DNA of 64,000 nucleotides from an uncultured Oscillospiraceae bacterium. Lineage in GTDB: Bacteria; Bacillota; Clostridia; Oscillospirales; Oscillospiraceae. The notes under the pieces are model-generated. The model did no database searches and was not told the origin of the DNA. It was given only the letters and a program-made list of their open reading frames with translations. This document shows, piece by piece, positions 1 through 8,665 of this stretch. Each line of letters begins with the position of its first letter. Within the stretch, counting starts at the first letter, position 1. The DNA lies in contig CANRFC010000001.1 in NCBI GenBank assembly GCA_947629795.1, positions 1 to 64,000 on the forward strand, read 5' to 3'. The position numbers and the translations under genes were made by a program.

Positions 1-99
1 GGGGGAAAGGACGGTCTTGCCCTTGGCGGTAAACTCTTTTCCGGCACAGGTGAATGTGGCGGTGACGGCCTCATAGAGGTGAAATTCAAAACTCAGGTT
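1..99 (-). pseudogene. possible topoisomerase III (TopB) fragment
   Basis: Read on the minus strand this edge segment gives an open frame with the stretch YEAVTATFTCAGKEF followed by TAKGKTVLSP. This resembles the central beta-strand region of the topoisomerase III proteins carried by integrative conjugative elements, where a similar FTAKGKTVL motif occurs. The frame runs off the left edge of the window. On its 5' side (higher coordinates) the sequence passes directly into an integrase fragment on the opposite strand, so at least this end is truncated. The assignment rests on about 30 residues and is tentative. Confidence 0.35.
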
Positions 100-293
100 C
101 CACCCGCCCTATGACCCACCATGGTCTGCGGCACACCTACGCCGCCCGGACCTATCAGGAGTTGATCGACAAGGGTGTTTCTCCCACCGATGCCCACTAC
201 CAAGTCTCCCGCCTTCTGGGCCACGAACGCCCCGACGTCACCGACATCTACCTGGCTTCCCTCACCCCCAAAGAAGGTGGCCCAAATGGTTGA
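66..293 (+). pseudogene. tyrosine recombinase/integrase, C-terminal fragment
   Basis: Only the C-terminal part of a phage/transposon integrase is present. It shows the catalytic HGLRH box, the LLGH box and the nucleophile context DVTDIYLAS, ending in EGGPNG. An in-frame stop at 63-65 and the change of sequence upstream show that the N-terminal and core-binding domains are gone, so it cannot be active. The closest relative in this window is the integrase fragment at 27.2-27.6 kb, which shares the RPMT.HGLRHT and KEGG.(D/N)G ends. The stop codon overlaps an ATG at 288 that is in frame with the next small ORF, a coupling pattern also seen at the 27.6 kb copy. Confidence 0.85.
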
Positions 294-345
294 TCCTGGC
301 ATGAAATCCTTTCCTCCGGCGCAAACTACCGCTGGAGGTGTATCA

Positions 346-501
346 ATGGAGCAACAGGATATCCAGCTTGGCCCGGTGACCTATGAGATCCAGCGGGTCT
401 ACCGGGGCGACCAACCCATTCAGGAACTTGTGATGGCGCGCCTCGAGCGCGAATATTTGGCACATCCTGCCTTTGACGGAGACACCAAGGATACGGTATA
501 A
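346..501 (+). CDS. small transposon-associated protein, TnpW-like
   Basis: This 51-residue ORF begins at an ATG preceded by a good GGAGGTG ribosome binding site. The frame is also open back to an ATG at 288 that overlaps the integrase stop, so a 70-residue coupled form is possible. The core LGPVTYEIQRVY followed by a short charged helix (ELVMARLERE) resembles the small TnpW-type proteins encoded beside serine recombinases of Tn4451-like elements. Its position between an integrase tail and a serine recombinase gene fits that. The function of this family is not known, and the match is by pattern only. Confidence 0.45.
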   Translation: MEQQDIQLGPVTYEIQRVYRGDQPIQELVMARLEREYLAHPAFDGDTKDTV

Positions 502-502
502 T
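473..502 (+). promoter_or_regulatory. sigma-A-type promoter for the serine recombinase pseudogene
   Basis: TTGACG at 473-478 and TATAAT at 497-502 are separated by 18 bases. They lie in the last codons of the small ORF, about 37 bases before the recombinase ATG at 539, which has a strong GGAGGG site. A perfect -10 and near-perfect -35 make this one of the clearest promoters in the window. Confidence 0.6.
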
Positions 503-538
503 AAGTTCCGATGGGTCGGTTCGTCGAAGGAGGGAAGC

Positions 539-1870
539 ATGAGAACCGACAAAATGACACTGGCCTTTGCCTATCTGCGGCTCTCCAACGAGGAGGCCCG
601 GGAGGGGGAATCCTCCAGTATCGGCAGCCAGCGCATGATGATCCAAAATTATTGCAAACAGCACGGCATCACCCTGATCCGGGAGCTTGCCGACGGCGGC
701 TGGTCCGGCGGCAACTTTGACCGCCCGGCCTTCCAGAAGATGCTCGACCAGCTGGAAAAGGGCACGGCCAACCTGGTCATCACCAAGGACCTCAGCCGCC
801 TGGGCCGCGATATGCGGGAAGCCAGCTACTACGCCGAGCAGTTTTTCCCGGAGCACGGCATCCGTTACCTGGCCCTGGGGGACACGACACCGAGCACGAC
901 AACATCATGGCCTCCTTCCTTTTCGCCATGAATGAGGTCTACCTGCGGGACGGCTCACGGAAGGTCAAAGATGTGCTCAGGAGCAAGCGGGAGAGCGACC
1001 AGTACTGCGCCTGTCCTCCCTACGGCTACCGAAAGAGCCAGGAGGACAAACACCATCTGGCTCCGGACGAGATGACGGCCCTCGTGGTGCGCCGGATCTT
1101 TGAGTGGACCGCCGCCGGGGACTCCTCCCGGAAGATTGCCATGGACCTGAATGGGGATGGGGTCATCCCGCCGCTGAAGTACCGGGTGCTTTACCGGGAC
1201 GAATTCAGCGACGAGGGAGCCACTCGGGCGTCGGACACCTGGAACTGCACCACAGTGAAGCGCATCCTGAAAAACCCGGTATATCTGGGCCACACCCTGC
1301 TGGGCAAGAGCCGGAAGGTGAGCGTGAAGTCCAAGAAGAAGGTACCGGTGGACCCTGAGGAGTGGGTCGTGACGGAGAACACCCACCCGCCCCTGGTGAC
1401 GAAAAAGCTCTACGAGCGGGCGCAGATCAATCTGGGCCGGGGCAGTCGGGACTACCGGGCCTATGACCACGTCCGCAAGAGCATCTTCGGCGGCGTGGCG
1501 GTGTGCGCCAAGTGCGGCCACGCCCTGTGCTCCTGCGGCACGGTGTACAAGGGTGAGCGGGAAAAGTACTGGTATCTGGACTGCACCCACAAGCGCCGGG
1601 ACTTTTCCGACCCCTGCAAGGGAGTACACATCCTCTATGTCGACCTGATGGATCTGGTCCACCGGGGCCTCAGCGCCTTCCTCTCCCGCAGCAACCAAGA
1701 CATGGACGCTCTGTCCAGAGGGGCAGTGCGCCGGGTGGGCTGTGAAGAGATCGTCAACAGGCGGAAACGCTGGCAGGAGCAGGCGCGTCATCAACAGGAT
1801 GGTGGCAAAACTGTGCCTGGACAACACCGATGGCGGGATCGACGATGACCGTTTCCAACGGCTCTTTGGG
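539..1870 (+). pseudogene. serine recombinase, frameshifted
   Basis: This is a large serine recombinase of the TnpX/Tn4451 type. The N-terminal resolvase domain starts MRTDKMTLAFAYLRLS, with the catalytic serine at residue 16. The central recombinase domain (YLRDGSRKVKDVL, PPYGYRK) is followed by a zinc-ribbon (CAKCGHAL, later C residues). The reading frame is broken near 880-890, where LALGD leads into a wrong frame while TEHDNIMASFLFAMNE continues in another, consistent with loss of about 4 bases. It is broken again near 1785, where RRVINRMVAKLCLDNT continues in a third frame, and degrades after about 1865. The start has a strong RBS (GGAGGG). Several indels make this a dead gene; the right boundary is approximate. 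Confidence 0.85.
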
Positions 1871-2040
1871 TTGGAACCTTCCCCCAGCAGAACTACGTGC
1901 CCGCCAGTACCACAGCATCCAGGATCTTGGTAGCTTCCCCATCAAACGGGCCTCGCAGACGCTGTGCACTCTGTCGGCTACCCCTGTGGTCTCTCGCTTC
2001 TTTGAGGTACAAAAATTTGAAATCTACCCATGAATTAGCA

Positions 2041-2076
2041 TTGGCCCGGGCGCATATGAATGTGCGCCCGGGCCAA
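2041..2076. terminator. GC-rich perfect hairpin, possible terminator
   Basis: A perfect 14-bp stem (TTGGCCCGGGCGCA pairing with 2063-2076) encloses an 8-base loop between the dead recombinase and the SASP gene. There is no T-run on either side, so it is a hairpin with only a possible terminator role. Confidence 0.45.
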
Positions 2077-2138
2077 ACTATGCTCGGATTCTCGATCCAC
2101 GAATCTCAAACCAACAAACAGAAAGAGGAGAGAAAATC

Positions 2139-2339
2139 ATGAGCAAGAGCAATTCTAATCAGCCTGTCGTCCCCACTGCCCGCGAGGCCCTGGACAAGTT
2201 CAAGATGGAGGCCGCCAACGAGGTGGGCGTCAACCTGAAGCAGGGCTACAACGGCGACCTGACCAGCCGTGAGGCCGGCTCCGTGGGCGGCCAGATGGTC
2301 AAGAAGATGATCGAGGCCTACGAGAACGGCATGAAGTAA
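2139..2339 (+). CDS. alpha/beta-type small acid-soluble spore protein
   Basis: The 66-residue product matches the alpha/beta SASP family. These proteins coat spore DNA, protect it from UV and heat, and are degraded by the GPR protease on germination. Visible family features are the first conserved block ALDKFKMEAANEVGV, which contains the GPR cleavage region, and the second block TSREAGSVGGQMVKKMIE. Length is typical. The ATG follows a GAGGAGAG ribosome binding site at good spacing, and a strong terminator follows at once, so it is monocistronic. Expression is expected in the forespore (sigma-G), but no convincing sigma-G promoter could be picked by eye. It identifies the host as a spore former. 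Confidence 0.95.
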   Translation: MSKSNSNQPVVPTAREALDKFKMEAANEVGVNLKQGYNGDLTSREAGSVGGQMVKKMIEAYENGMK

Positions 2340-2366
2340 TTTTTCCCCTCCGGGAAAAAGCATGCG

Positions 2367-2406
2367 CCGGGGGCGGAGGGAATTCCCTCCGCCCCCGGTC
2401 CTTTTT
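2367..2406 (+). terminator. Rho-independent terminator of the SASP gene
   Basis: A perfect 14-bp GC-rich stem (CCGGGGGCGGAGGG, loop AATT, complement at 2385-2398) is followed by TCCTTTTTG. It also lies 60-100 bases beyond the stop of the convergent subtilase gene. Confidence 0.9.
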
Positions 2407-2467
2407 GTCTTCCGTCCATACAGCACCGAAGGGGCAGCCCTCCGGACCGCCCCCTCGGAACTCTCTG

Positions 2468-5400
2468 TCATTTTTTCAGCAAATAGGGCACAAAGCGCTG
2501 GAACATCACAGCCACCTCGGCTCTGGTAGCGCCTGCGGACGGATCCAGCACCTTCCCCGGTCTGCCGGTGACGATACCGCTCTCCACTGCCCAGGCCAGG
2601 GCCTGATCTGCCCAGGAGGAGACCTTGTCCCCATCGGCATAATCGGTGAGCCCGCCCTTCACCTCGGGGCAGCCGGCGTAGCGCCACAGCAGGGTGGCAA
2701 GCTGCTCCCGGCTCACCGCCCCCTCCGGGTCGCTGCCGTCGGTGAGACCGCTCTCCACGCCCCAGGCCAGGGCCGGACCGTACCACTTCTCCCCCACCCC
2801 GGGGGTCGGATCGCTGCCGTCCAGCCGCGCCAGTACGGTGAAAACCATGGCCCTGCTGGTACCCATATCCGGGGAGAAGGCTCCGCCGCCGGTGCCCTGG
2901 AAGAGCCCATGGCTGGAGACGAACCCGGCGGCTCCCGTCGCCCAGTGGCTCCCCATGTCGGCATACTCCACCGGATTGTCCACGATCTCATACTTTCCCT
3001 CGGCGGGAGCCACGAAGAGGACCTGATCGGCCTCCACCAGGCTGACGGGCACGATGTGCCGCTCCCCCTTGGCGTCCACATAGGCCACCACCTCGCCGGC
3101 CTTGCCGGTGGCCTTCCCGGCGTCGGGGATCATGGCCGCCACATCGGCGTCCTTGGACAGGGTCCCCGAGGGGATGATCACCGTGACCTTCTCGGTCTTC
3201 ACGGTCACCGGCGCCTCCTCGTTGGCCTTCACCACCGCCTGGGCCTGGGCCTTGGAGACGGTCTCCTCCCCCTCGGGCAGTTCCAGCAGGGCCGAGCCGT
3301 CGGGATTCGTGGTCACGGCAGGCGCCGGGGTGGGCGTGGGGGTGGGCTCGGCCACGAAGCCGCCACCGCCGCCTCCGCCGCCTCCGCCGCCTCCGCCGCC
3401 TCCGCCACCGCCGGAAGTCCCGCCGCCACTGGGATCGGCGGGGGTGGGAGTGGGCGTGGGAGTGGGCTCGGGCTTGCCCGAGACCGTGACGGTATAAGTC
3501 ACGGGCCGGGCCCCCTCCGGGGCGTCGTTATCGCTGGAAAAGTGCAGGAAAAATGCCTGTTCTCCGTTATTCAGAGTACTTAAATAGGTCCCTTTGAACA
3601 CCACGGCATTGAGCCGCAGCGGGTCGTCCACAGGGGGATCTTCCAGATTTTGGGCCGTCTCATCGGCCCCATTTTGGGTCTCTTCAGCCCTGTTTTTGGT
3701 CTCATCGGCCCCATTTTTGACCTCTGCACTGGTCTCATTTGACCCATCCCGGGCCACATCCTTTTGGGTCGTCTCATCGGCCTTGGTTTCGGCTTCGTCA
3801 TCCACCTCCTGGGCCTGGATGACGGTGTAATCGGTGTCCTTTGTCAGGGTCTCCTCACCCAGGGTCACCGAATCCAGGGTGGCGCCGTAGGTGGTCATGC
3901 CCACTGTGAGGTCGGGGGCGGGGCTGGCGGCGGCGTCAAAGGTCCCAGAGGTGCTCTCCAGCACCGGGGCGCTGTATGGCAGGGCACCCACGGTGAGGGT
4001 GAGCTCCACCGGCGCGCTGACGATGGGACCGTCGGCGGCGGTGACCTGCACGTGATAGGTCTTCCCGGCGTCGGCGGCGGCGGGGGTGTAGGTCAGCGCG
4101 GAGCCTGCCAGCTCCAGGCCCACGGGCAGCGTGCCCTCCGGGTCAATGGGGGCGATGGCGTAAGTCAACTCGGGAGCGGTCTCACCGGAGGTCTCCTCGG
4201 CCAGGGCGGTGGCCGAACCCTCTCCGCCGGACTCCCCGCCCTCGCCGGAGCCTGTCCCCGGCTGGGTCTCAGTCGCCCCGGTGGTGAACCAGGTTGCCAC
4301 ATCGGCCGTATATGCCGTTGCCTCCGTCTTTCCGTCCAGGGAGCCGGGGGTGGCCTCGCCGGTCTGGGCCTCCACCGCCGGGATCGCCTTCACATGGCTG
4401 GCGTCCACGGTGACGGTGTAGGTCTCCACAATGCTGGGGTCCTGTGCGGTGATTTTTATGGTCCAGACCTTATTTCCTGTCGTTATGTCCATGGTCGATT
4501 TTTCCACACTGCGCGTAACCTGTACCCCGCAATTGGAAAAATCGGTCCCCTTGGGCACGTAGATGGTGATGGCGTTGCCCTTCGTGGTCTGGGGAGCGTC
4601 CTTATATTCTGTGGTCGTGTTGGTGGCATCGTCGTGGCTCCAGAAATAGACTTCCTTCAAAGTCGCATCGGTGTTGAGCCACTTGGCGTAATACTCCTTA
4701 TTAGCCCTGGTCTTACCCTCCAGCTCGGTGACCCCGGTGCCGGAGAGGTCCTCCTTCTCATACCACCCGGCGAAGCTGTACCCCTCCTTGGTGGGCACGG
4801 GCAGGGCGATGGTCCCGTCGTAGCTGTGGTAGGTGGCGGTCACCGGGGTCTCGGCAGGGGTCTCTCCCCCGGCGGGGGTATCCCCCTCCGCCGCCGGGGC
4901 GGCCTGGGTGGGCATGGTCCCGCCGTTGAGGTGGTAGGTGATGGTGTAGTTCTGGATCTCGGCCATCATCGCCGGGGCGTTGATGATGCCCCAGCCGTAA
5001 TCGTAGTCATACCCCGCCTCTCCCGCGTCCTTGGCGGTGAAGGCCAGCAGGTCCTGGAAACCCTGGGGGGTAAGGTCCACCTTTTCCTTCCTGGCCTTCT
5101 CCAATGCCAGGGCCGCCAGGCCGGAGACACAGGGTGCGGCAAAGGAGGTCCCGCTGCCCGAGGTGTACCCGTTGGGATTGGTATAGCTCAGGCTCCAGAT
5201 GCCGCTGCCGGGGGCGGCCACCCAGACGCTGTCGTTGCTCTGGGAGTAGCTCGCCTTGGCGCCGGCGCTGTCGATGGCGCCCACACCCACCACCTGGTCA
5301 TAGGCGGCGGGGTAGTAGAGGGCGGTGCCGTACCCGTTGCCCACGGCGGAGACCACGATGATCCCCGCGTCCACCGCCGCCTGGGTGGCGGTGTTCATGG

Positions 5401-6142
5401 GCTTGGAGGAATTGTCCTTGGTGGCGCCGCAGCTGAGGTTGATGATGTCGCACCCCTCATTCACCGCTTCATTGATACCCCGGACGATGAGGGAGATCTT
5501 GGTGGTCCGCCCCACAAAGCACTTGATGGGCAGGATGGTGGCCCCCGGCGCCACACCGGCCACGCCCTTGCTGTTGTGGGCGGCGTTGATGATGCCCGTG
5601 ACCATGGTGCCGTGGCTCAGCTCATCGGTGACCGCTTCCCGGCCCGGGGTCTTGGCGATGGTGCTGCTCCCCTCGGGGTAGGCCAGGCTGAACCCCTCCA
5701 GCACGTGGCCGTCATAATCCAGGTCCTCATGGTCAGGGATAAGCCCCGAGTCCACCACGCCGATCTTGACGCCCGCGCCGGTGTAGTTGTCCCACACCCC
5801 GGCCAGGTCCATGCCATATCCGCCCTGCAAATGCCACTGGTCTTTATACTTGGCATCGGTGGGCGCGGCGAAGAGCTCCACCTCCCCGTCGGGTTCGGCA
5901 AACTCGGCCAGGCCGTCCTCCATCAGGGCCCGGGCCTGTTCCTCCGTGACCAGGAACATCCCGAAGCCCAGGGCGGTGTCGGCCTCCTCGTCCGCCGAGA
6001 GGAGCATGGGCACATCCTCCCGCAGCTTGACAATGTAGGTCCGCTCCTCCGCCGCGGTCGTCTCCTCCGCGGCCCACGCAGCGGCCGAGGGCACACAGAG
6101 CACCGCAGCCAGCACAGCGGCCAGGACCCGTGCCTTTTTCAT
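2468..6142 (-). CDS. secreted subtilisin-like serine protease with SLH anchor
   Basis: This is a 1224-residue S8 family protease expected on the cell surface. Domains in order: signal peptide 1-26 (MKKARVLAAVLAA, cut near AWA-A); an I9-like propeptide about 33-92; the catalytic domain about 110-385 with Asp131 (VVDSG), His177 (SHGTM), Asn269 (GNG) and Ser333 (GTSFAAP); an InlB/Flg_new-type beta repeat (YTITYHLNGGTM to YYAKW); Ig-like modules; an X2-like module interrupted by an NGADET repeat; a linker of PTPTPT and a long glycine run; and three SLH repeats ending at the C-terminus. The ATG at 6142 has GGGAGGAG before it. The longer open frame upstream (to 7156) only runs antisense through the kinase gene. 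The protein probably trims or digests extracellular proteins while bound to secondary wall polymer. All catalytic residues are present. Confidence 0.95.
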   Translation of the reverse strand: MKKARVLAAVLAAVLCVPSAAAWAAEETTAAEERTYIVKLREDVPMLLSADEEADTALGFGMFLVTEEQARALMEDGLAEFAEPDGEVELFAAPTDAKYKDQWHLQGGYGMDLAGVWDNYTGAGVKIGVVDSGLIPDHEDLDYDGHVLEGFSLAYPEGSSTIAKTPGREAVTDELSHGTMVTGIINAAHNSKGVAGVAPGATILPIKCFVGRTTKISLIVRGINEAVNEGCDIINLSCGATKDNSSKPMNTATQAAVDAGIIVVSAVGNGYGTALYYPAAYDQVVGVGAIDSAGAKASYSQSNDSVWVAAPGSGIWSLSYTNPNGYTSGSGTSFAAPCVSGLAALALEKARKEKVDLTPQGFQDLLAFTAKDAGEAGYDYDYGWGIINAPAMMAEIQNYTITYHLNGGTMPTQAAPAAEGDTPAGGETPAETPVTATYHSYDGTIALPVPTKEGYSFAGWYEKEDLSGTGVTELEGKTRANKEYYAKWLNTDATLKEVYFWSHDDATNTTTEYKDAPQTTKGNAITIYVPKGTDFSNCGVQVTRSVEKSTMDITTGNKVWTIKITAQDPSIVETYTVTVDASHVKAIPAVEAQTGEATPGSLDGKTEATAYTADVATWFTTGATETQPGTGSGEGGESGGEGSATALAEETSGETAPELTYAIAPIDPEGTLPVGLELAGSALTYTPAAADAGKTYHVQVTAADGPIVSAPVELTLTVGALPYSAPVLESTSGTFDAAASPAPDLTVGMTTYGATLDSVTLGEETLTKDTDYTVIQAQEVDDEAETKADETTQKDVARDGSNETSAEVKNGADETKNRAEETQNGADETAQNLEDPPVDDPLRLNAVVFKGTYLSTLNNGEQAFFLHFSSDNDAPEGARPVTYTVTVSGKPEPTPTPTPTPADPSGGGTSGGGGGGGGGGGGGGGGGGFVAEPTPTPTPAPAVTTNPDGSALLELPEGEETVSKAQAQAVVKANEEAPVTVKTEKVTVIIPSGTLSKDADVAAMIPDAGKATGKAGEVVAYVDAKGERHIVPVSLVEADQVLFVAPAEGKYEIVDNPVEYADMGSHWATGAAGFVSSHGLFQGTGGGAFSPDMGTSRAMVFTVLARLDGSDPTPGVGEKWYGPALAWGVESGLTDGSDPEGAVSREQLATLLWRYAGCPEVKGGLTDYADGDKVSSWADQALAWAVESGIVTGRPGKVLDPSAGATRAEVAVMFQRFVPYLLKK
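3355..3427. repeat. glycine-codon repeat in the subtilase linker
   Basis: A run of CCGCC/ACCGCC triplets encodes about 20 consecutive glycines on the minus strand, flanked on both sides by PTPTPT-coding repeats. It is a simple in-frame triplet repeat, liable to length change by slippage, and forms a flexible linker between the enzyme part and the SLH anchor. Confidence 0.85.
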
Positions 6143-6209
6143 ATAAACTCCTCCCGGGAAGCAAAATCGTTGGCAGACTGAGTGCCAGATTACATAATTG
6201 TGCAATATT

Positions 6210-6238
6210 ATCATAGCAAAAATGGAGGAAAAAGGCAA
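6210..6238 (-). promoter_or_regulatory. promoter of the subtilase gene
   Basis: Read on the minus strand, TTGCCT (6238-6233), a 17-base spacer and TATGAT (6215-6210) form a good sigma-A promoter. It implies a leader of about 60 bases before the ATG at 6142. Confidence 0.6.
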
Positions 6239-6246
6239 GAGAAACG

Positions 6247-6275
6247 TGGAAATCCTGCCCCCGCCGTGGTATGAT
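6247..6275 (+). promoter_or_regulatory. promoter of the orphan histidine kinase
   Basis: TGGAAA, 17 bases, then TATGAT preceded by TGG (an extended -10). It lies 41 bases before the kinase ATG and faces away from the subtilase promoter. Confidence 0.5.
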
Positions 6276-6316
6276 GGAGGGGTCCCAAGAACGTGTCCAA
6301 GCAAGGAGGTCTTCCC

Positions 6317-7228
6317 ATGCCCCCCCATCTCACCGTCTTCGTCACCCTGGCCTGCCTGGCCCTGCTGGTGGGCCTGACCCTGCTCTTCACCCTGCCCACC
6401 CTCCGCCTGCGGCAGGTGGCCCGGTATCTCCGCCAGGTCCTCTCCGACCCCGCCGCCTGCCCCGACCCGCCCAAGTCTCTGCGCTCGGTGGCCGGGGACC
6501 TCACCGGCCTGCGGGACCGGCTCCGGCTCCAGGCCGAGGAGGTACGCCAGGCCGAGCGCCGCCGCCAGGACCTCATCGCCTTTCTGGCCCACGACCTGAA
6601 GACCCCCCTGACCTCGGTGCTGGGCTATCTGGAGCTTCTCCACGACGAGCCCGACCTGGAGCCGGACCTGCGCCGGAAGTACACCGACGTGGCCCTGGAC
6701 AAGGCCAAGCGCCTGGAGGAGCTGGTGGGGGAGTTCTTCGACATCAACACCATGGACCTCACCGCCGTGGGCACCGAGGAGGTCCAGCTCTCCTTCCTCC
6801 TGGAGCAGCTGGCCGACGAGTTCTACCCCCTTCTCTCCGCCCACAGCCTCACCTGTACCCCCGATGTGGAGCCCCACCTGGCGGTCCGGGGGGACGGGGA
6901 TCGGCTGGCCCGGGTCTTTGACAACGTGCTGCGCAACGCGGTGAGCTACTCCACCCCCGGCAGCGCCGTGGGGCTTACCGCCCGGCGGGAGGGGAACAAG
7001 GCGGTGGTGCGCATCAGCAACCAGGGCCTGGAGATCCCCGAGGGGGAGCTTTCCAACATCTTCCAGAAATTCTACCGGCTGGACGCCGCCCGGTCCACCC
7101 GCACCGGAGGCGCCGGCCTGGGGCTGGCCATCGCCAAGGAGATCGTGGAGCGCCACGGGGGCACCATCGCCGCCGAGAGCACCGGCCGGCGCACCACCTT
7201 CGTCATCTCCCTTCCGCTGATCTCATAG
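6317..7228 (+). CDS. VanS-like sensor histidine kinase, orphan
   Basis: The 303-residue protein has one N-terminal membrane helix (about 5-27), a short linker in place of a large sensor domain, then a HisKA domain with the phospho-acceptor His92 in FLAHDLKTPLTS. A HATPase_c domain follows (Asn207 in NVLRNAVS, GGAGLGLAIAKEIVERHGG). The H-box and N-box resemble VanS-type kinases. In the G1 region the usual acidic residue is replaced (ISNQGLEIP). The start was set at the ATG with AAGGAGGT seven bases upstream rather than the GTG at 6293. No response regulator gene is adjacent, which is unusual for the family. It is divergent from the SLH subtilase, so a role in cell-envelope sensing is a reasonable guess only. 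Confidence 0.9.
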   Translation: MPPHLTVFVTLACLALLVGLTLLFTLPTLRLRQVARYLRQVLSDPAACPDPPKSLRSVAGDLTGLRDRLRLQAEEVRQAERRRQDLIAFLAHDLKTPLTSVLGYLELLHDEPDLEPDLRRKYTDVALDKAKRLEELVGEFFDINTMDLTAVGTEEVQLSFLLEQLADEFYPLLSAHSLTCTPDVEPHLAVRGDGDRLARVFDNVLRNAVSYSTPGSAVGLTARREGNKAVVRISNQGLEIPEGELSNIFQKFYRLDAARSTRTGGAGLGLAIAKEIVERHGGTIAAESTGRRTTFVISLPLIS

Positions 7229-7314
7229 AGGCTGCGGTTTGGGGCGGGGGGATCTGCCATATGATGCCGGCGCCAACGACATTCTCCATTGCATGATGTG
7301 AGGAGGCAATACGT

Positions 7315-8124
7315 ATGTCTAAGAGAAGAACCTCTACGATTTCTGTCCAAGGCACACCGGTTACGATTTTGAATCTGGACTAGGATGACTATATCAGCCT
7401 TACTGATATGGCCAAGGCCCGGACGGATCCTGTGCGGGCAGCGGACGTGATCAAAAACTGGCTGCGCACTCGCTCTACCCTGGAGTTTTTAGGTGCCTGG
7501 GAGTTGATGTATAACCCGGATTTTAAAGTGGTCGAATTCGACCACTTTAAGAGCGAGGCTGGTCTGCACACCTTTACACTCAGTGCGAAAGAGTGGATCG
7601 AGAAGACCGGGGCCATTGGAATGTATGTCCAGGCGGGACGCTACGGCGGCACCTATGCCCACAAAGACATCGCTTTCGAATTTGGCTCCGCCATCAGCCC
7701 GGTGTTCAAGCTGTATCTGCTCAAGGAATATCAGCGGCTTAAGGCAGAGGAGACTGACCGTCTGAAACTGGAGTGGGACGCCAAGCGGTTCCTGTCCCGG
7801 AATAACTACCTGATCCATACCGACGCCGTCAAGCACTACGTTCTTCCCCAGAGCAGCTACACAAAGAGCACGGAATGGCTGGCCTATGCAAACGAGGCCG
7901 ACCTCCTGAATGTGGCCTTATTCGGCTGTACCGCCAAGGCGTGGCGGGACTCCGATCCGGAGCTTGCCAGGAAGGGCAATATCCGGGACTATGCCACCAT
8001 TGCGGAGTTGACCGTCCTCTCCAATTTGGAAACCCACAATGCCGGGCTGATCAAAAGCGGAGTTCCCAAGGCTGATCGGTTTGAAACGCTCCGGAGGATC
8101 GCCCAGTACAGCTTCAGGTATTGA
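7315..8124 (+). pseudogene. KilA-N domain protein interrupted by an amber codon
   Basis: The ATG at 7315 has a clear GAGGAGG site and begins MSKRRTSTISVQGTPV. After 22 codons a TAG (7381-7383) interrupts the frame, and the same frame continues with DDYISLTDMAKARTDP, exactly as KilA-N proteins read. The rest is intact: KilA-N core (NWLRTRSTLEFLG, AGLHTFTLS, GRYGGTYAHKDIAFEF), then a helical C-terminal region ending AQYSFRY. KilA-N domains bind DNA and are common in phages and mobile elements. Translation could restart at ATG 7408, but no ribosome binding site is visible there, so a single nonsense mutation probably silenced the gene. Amber readthrough is a less likely alternative. Confidence 0.8.
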
Positions 8125-8283
8125 CTGAGGCAGAGCGGATCAAGGAACTGCCGGAAATCGGTACTGTATGAGTCTTTCCTCTTCTCCCCACGCAGAGTCC
8201 TGCTGCCGGGGACATAAGCATTCCAATGTACAATGCTCTCGGTCAATGTACATCTATTCTGATCACAAGGATCGCTAAAGGAT

Positions 8284-8329
8284 GGGCAAGGGGCCAGGCA
8301 TCTGATTTCAGGTGCCTGGCCCCTTGCCC
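8284..8329. terminator. long perfect hairpin after the KilA-N gene
   Basis: A 17-bp perfect stem (GGGCAAGGGGCCAGGCA with its complement at 8313-8329) has a 12-base loop. Only a short TTT follows on the plus strand. It lies between convergent genes and may stop transcription from either side. Confidence 0.55.
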
Positions 8330-8665
8330 TTTCCACCGGCTGAGTCCGGTCCGACTTGTGCTCTTGCGGAAATCATTCCTTTGAGATAGGGCGCGTCAGC
8401 TTCCCCGCACATGGCATAAACGCCGGAAGTACCTGGCGGCGTCCTCTCTGGGCGGTTCATAGGCTGCATGTCGGGCCATGCTGCCGAAGGCAAGGCTGAG
8501 CAGCCAGTTTTTCAGAGGTTGACACTCCCCATGCCTAAAGGCAAGGGCTTTACGCCACATTTTTCATAAACGAACTGGAACGGTTTTGATCCACTTCCAG
8601 CCTGCCGGGGCCGGTAGGCTGTGGGAGACGGAAGTGCAGACTTGATGTGATCTGCGCCTGTCGGC
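8330..8665. other. non-coding interval with decayed transposon sequence
   Basis: No supported gene is present in this interval. It contains the IS605-like end listed separately at 8519-8556 and a second inverted repeat near 8598-8620 (AGCCTGCCGG facing CCGGTAGGCT). It reads as decayed insertion-sequence DNA between the KilA-N pseudogene and the GHKL kinase. Confidence 0.5.
8519..8556. mobile_element. IS200/IS605-type end remnant
   Basis: The sequence TTGACACTCCCC followed by a small GCCTAAAGGC hairpin matches the subterminal hairpins of IS200/IS605-family elements. It resembles the ends seen in this window at 26.6 kb (next to a TnpB fragment) and 40.95 kb. No transposase gene is attached here. 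Confidence 0.5.

Noticed and set aside
6143-7156. Extension of the subtilase frame upstream to 7156
   Set aside because: The added 338 codons lie antisense to the histidine kinase, and the signal peptide with its ribosome binding site starts at 6142.
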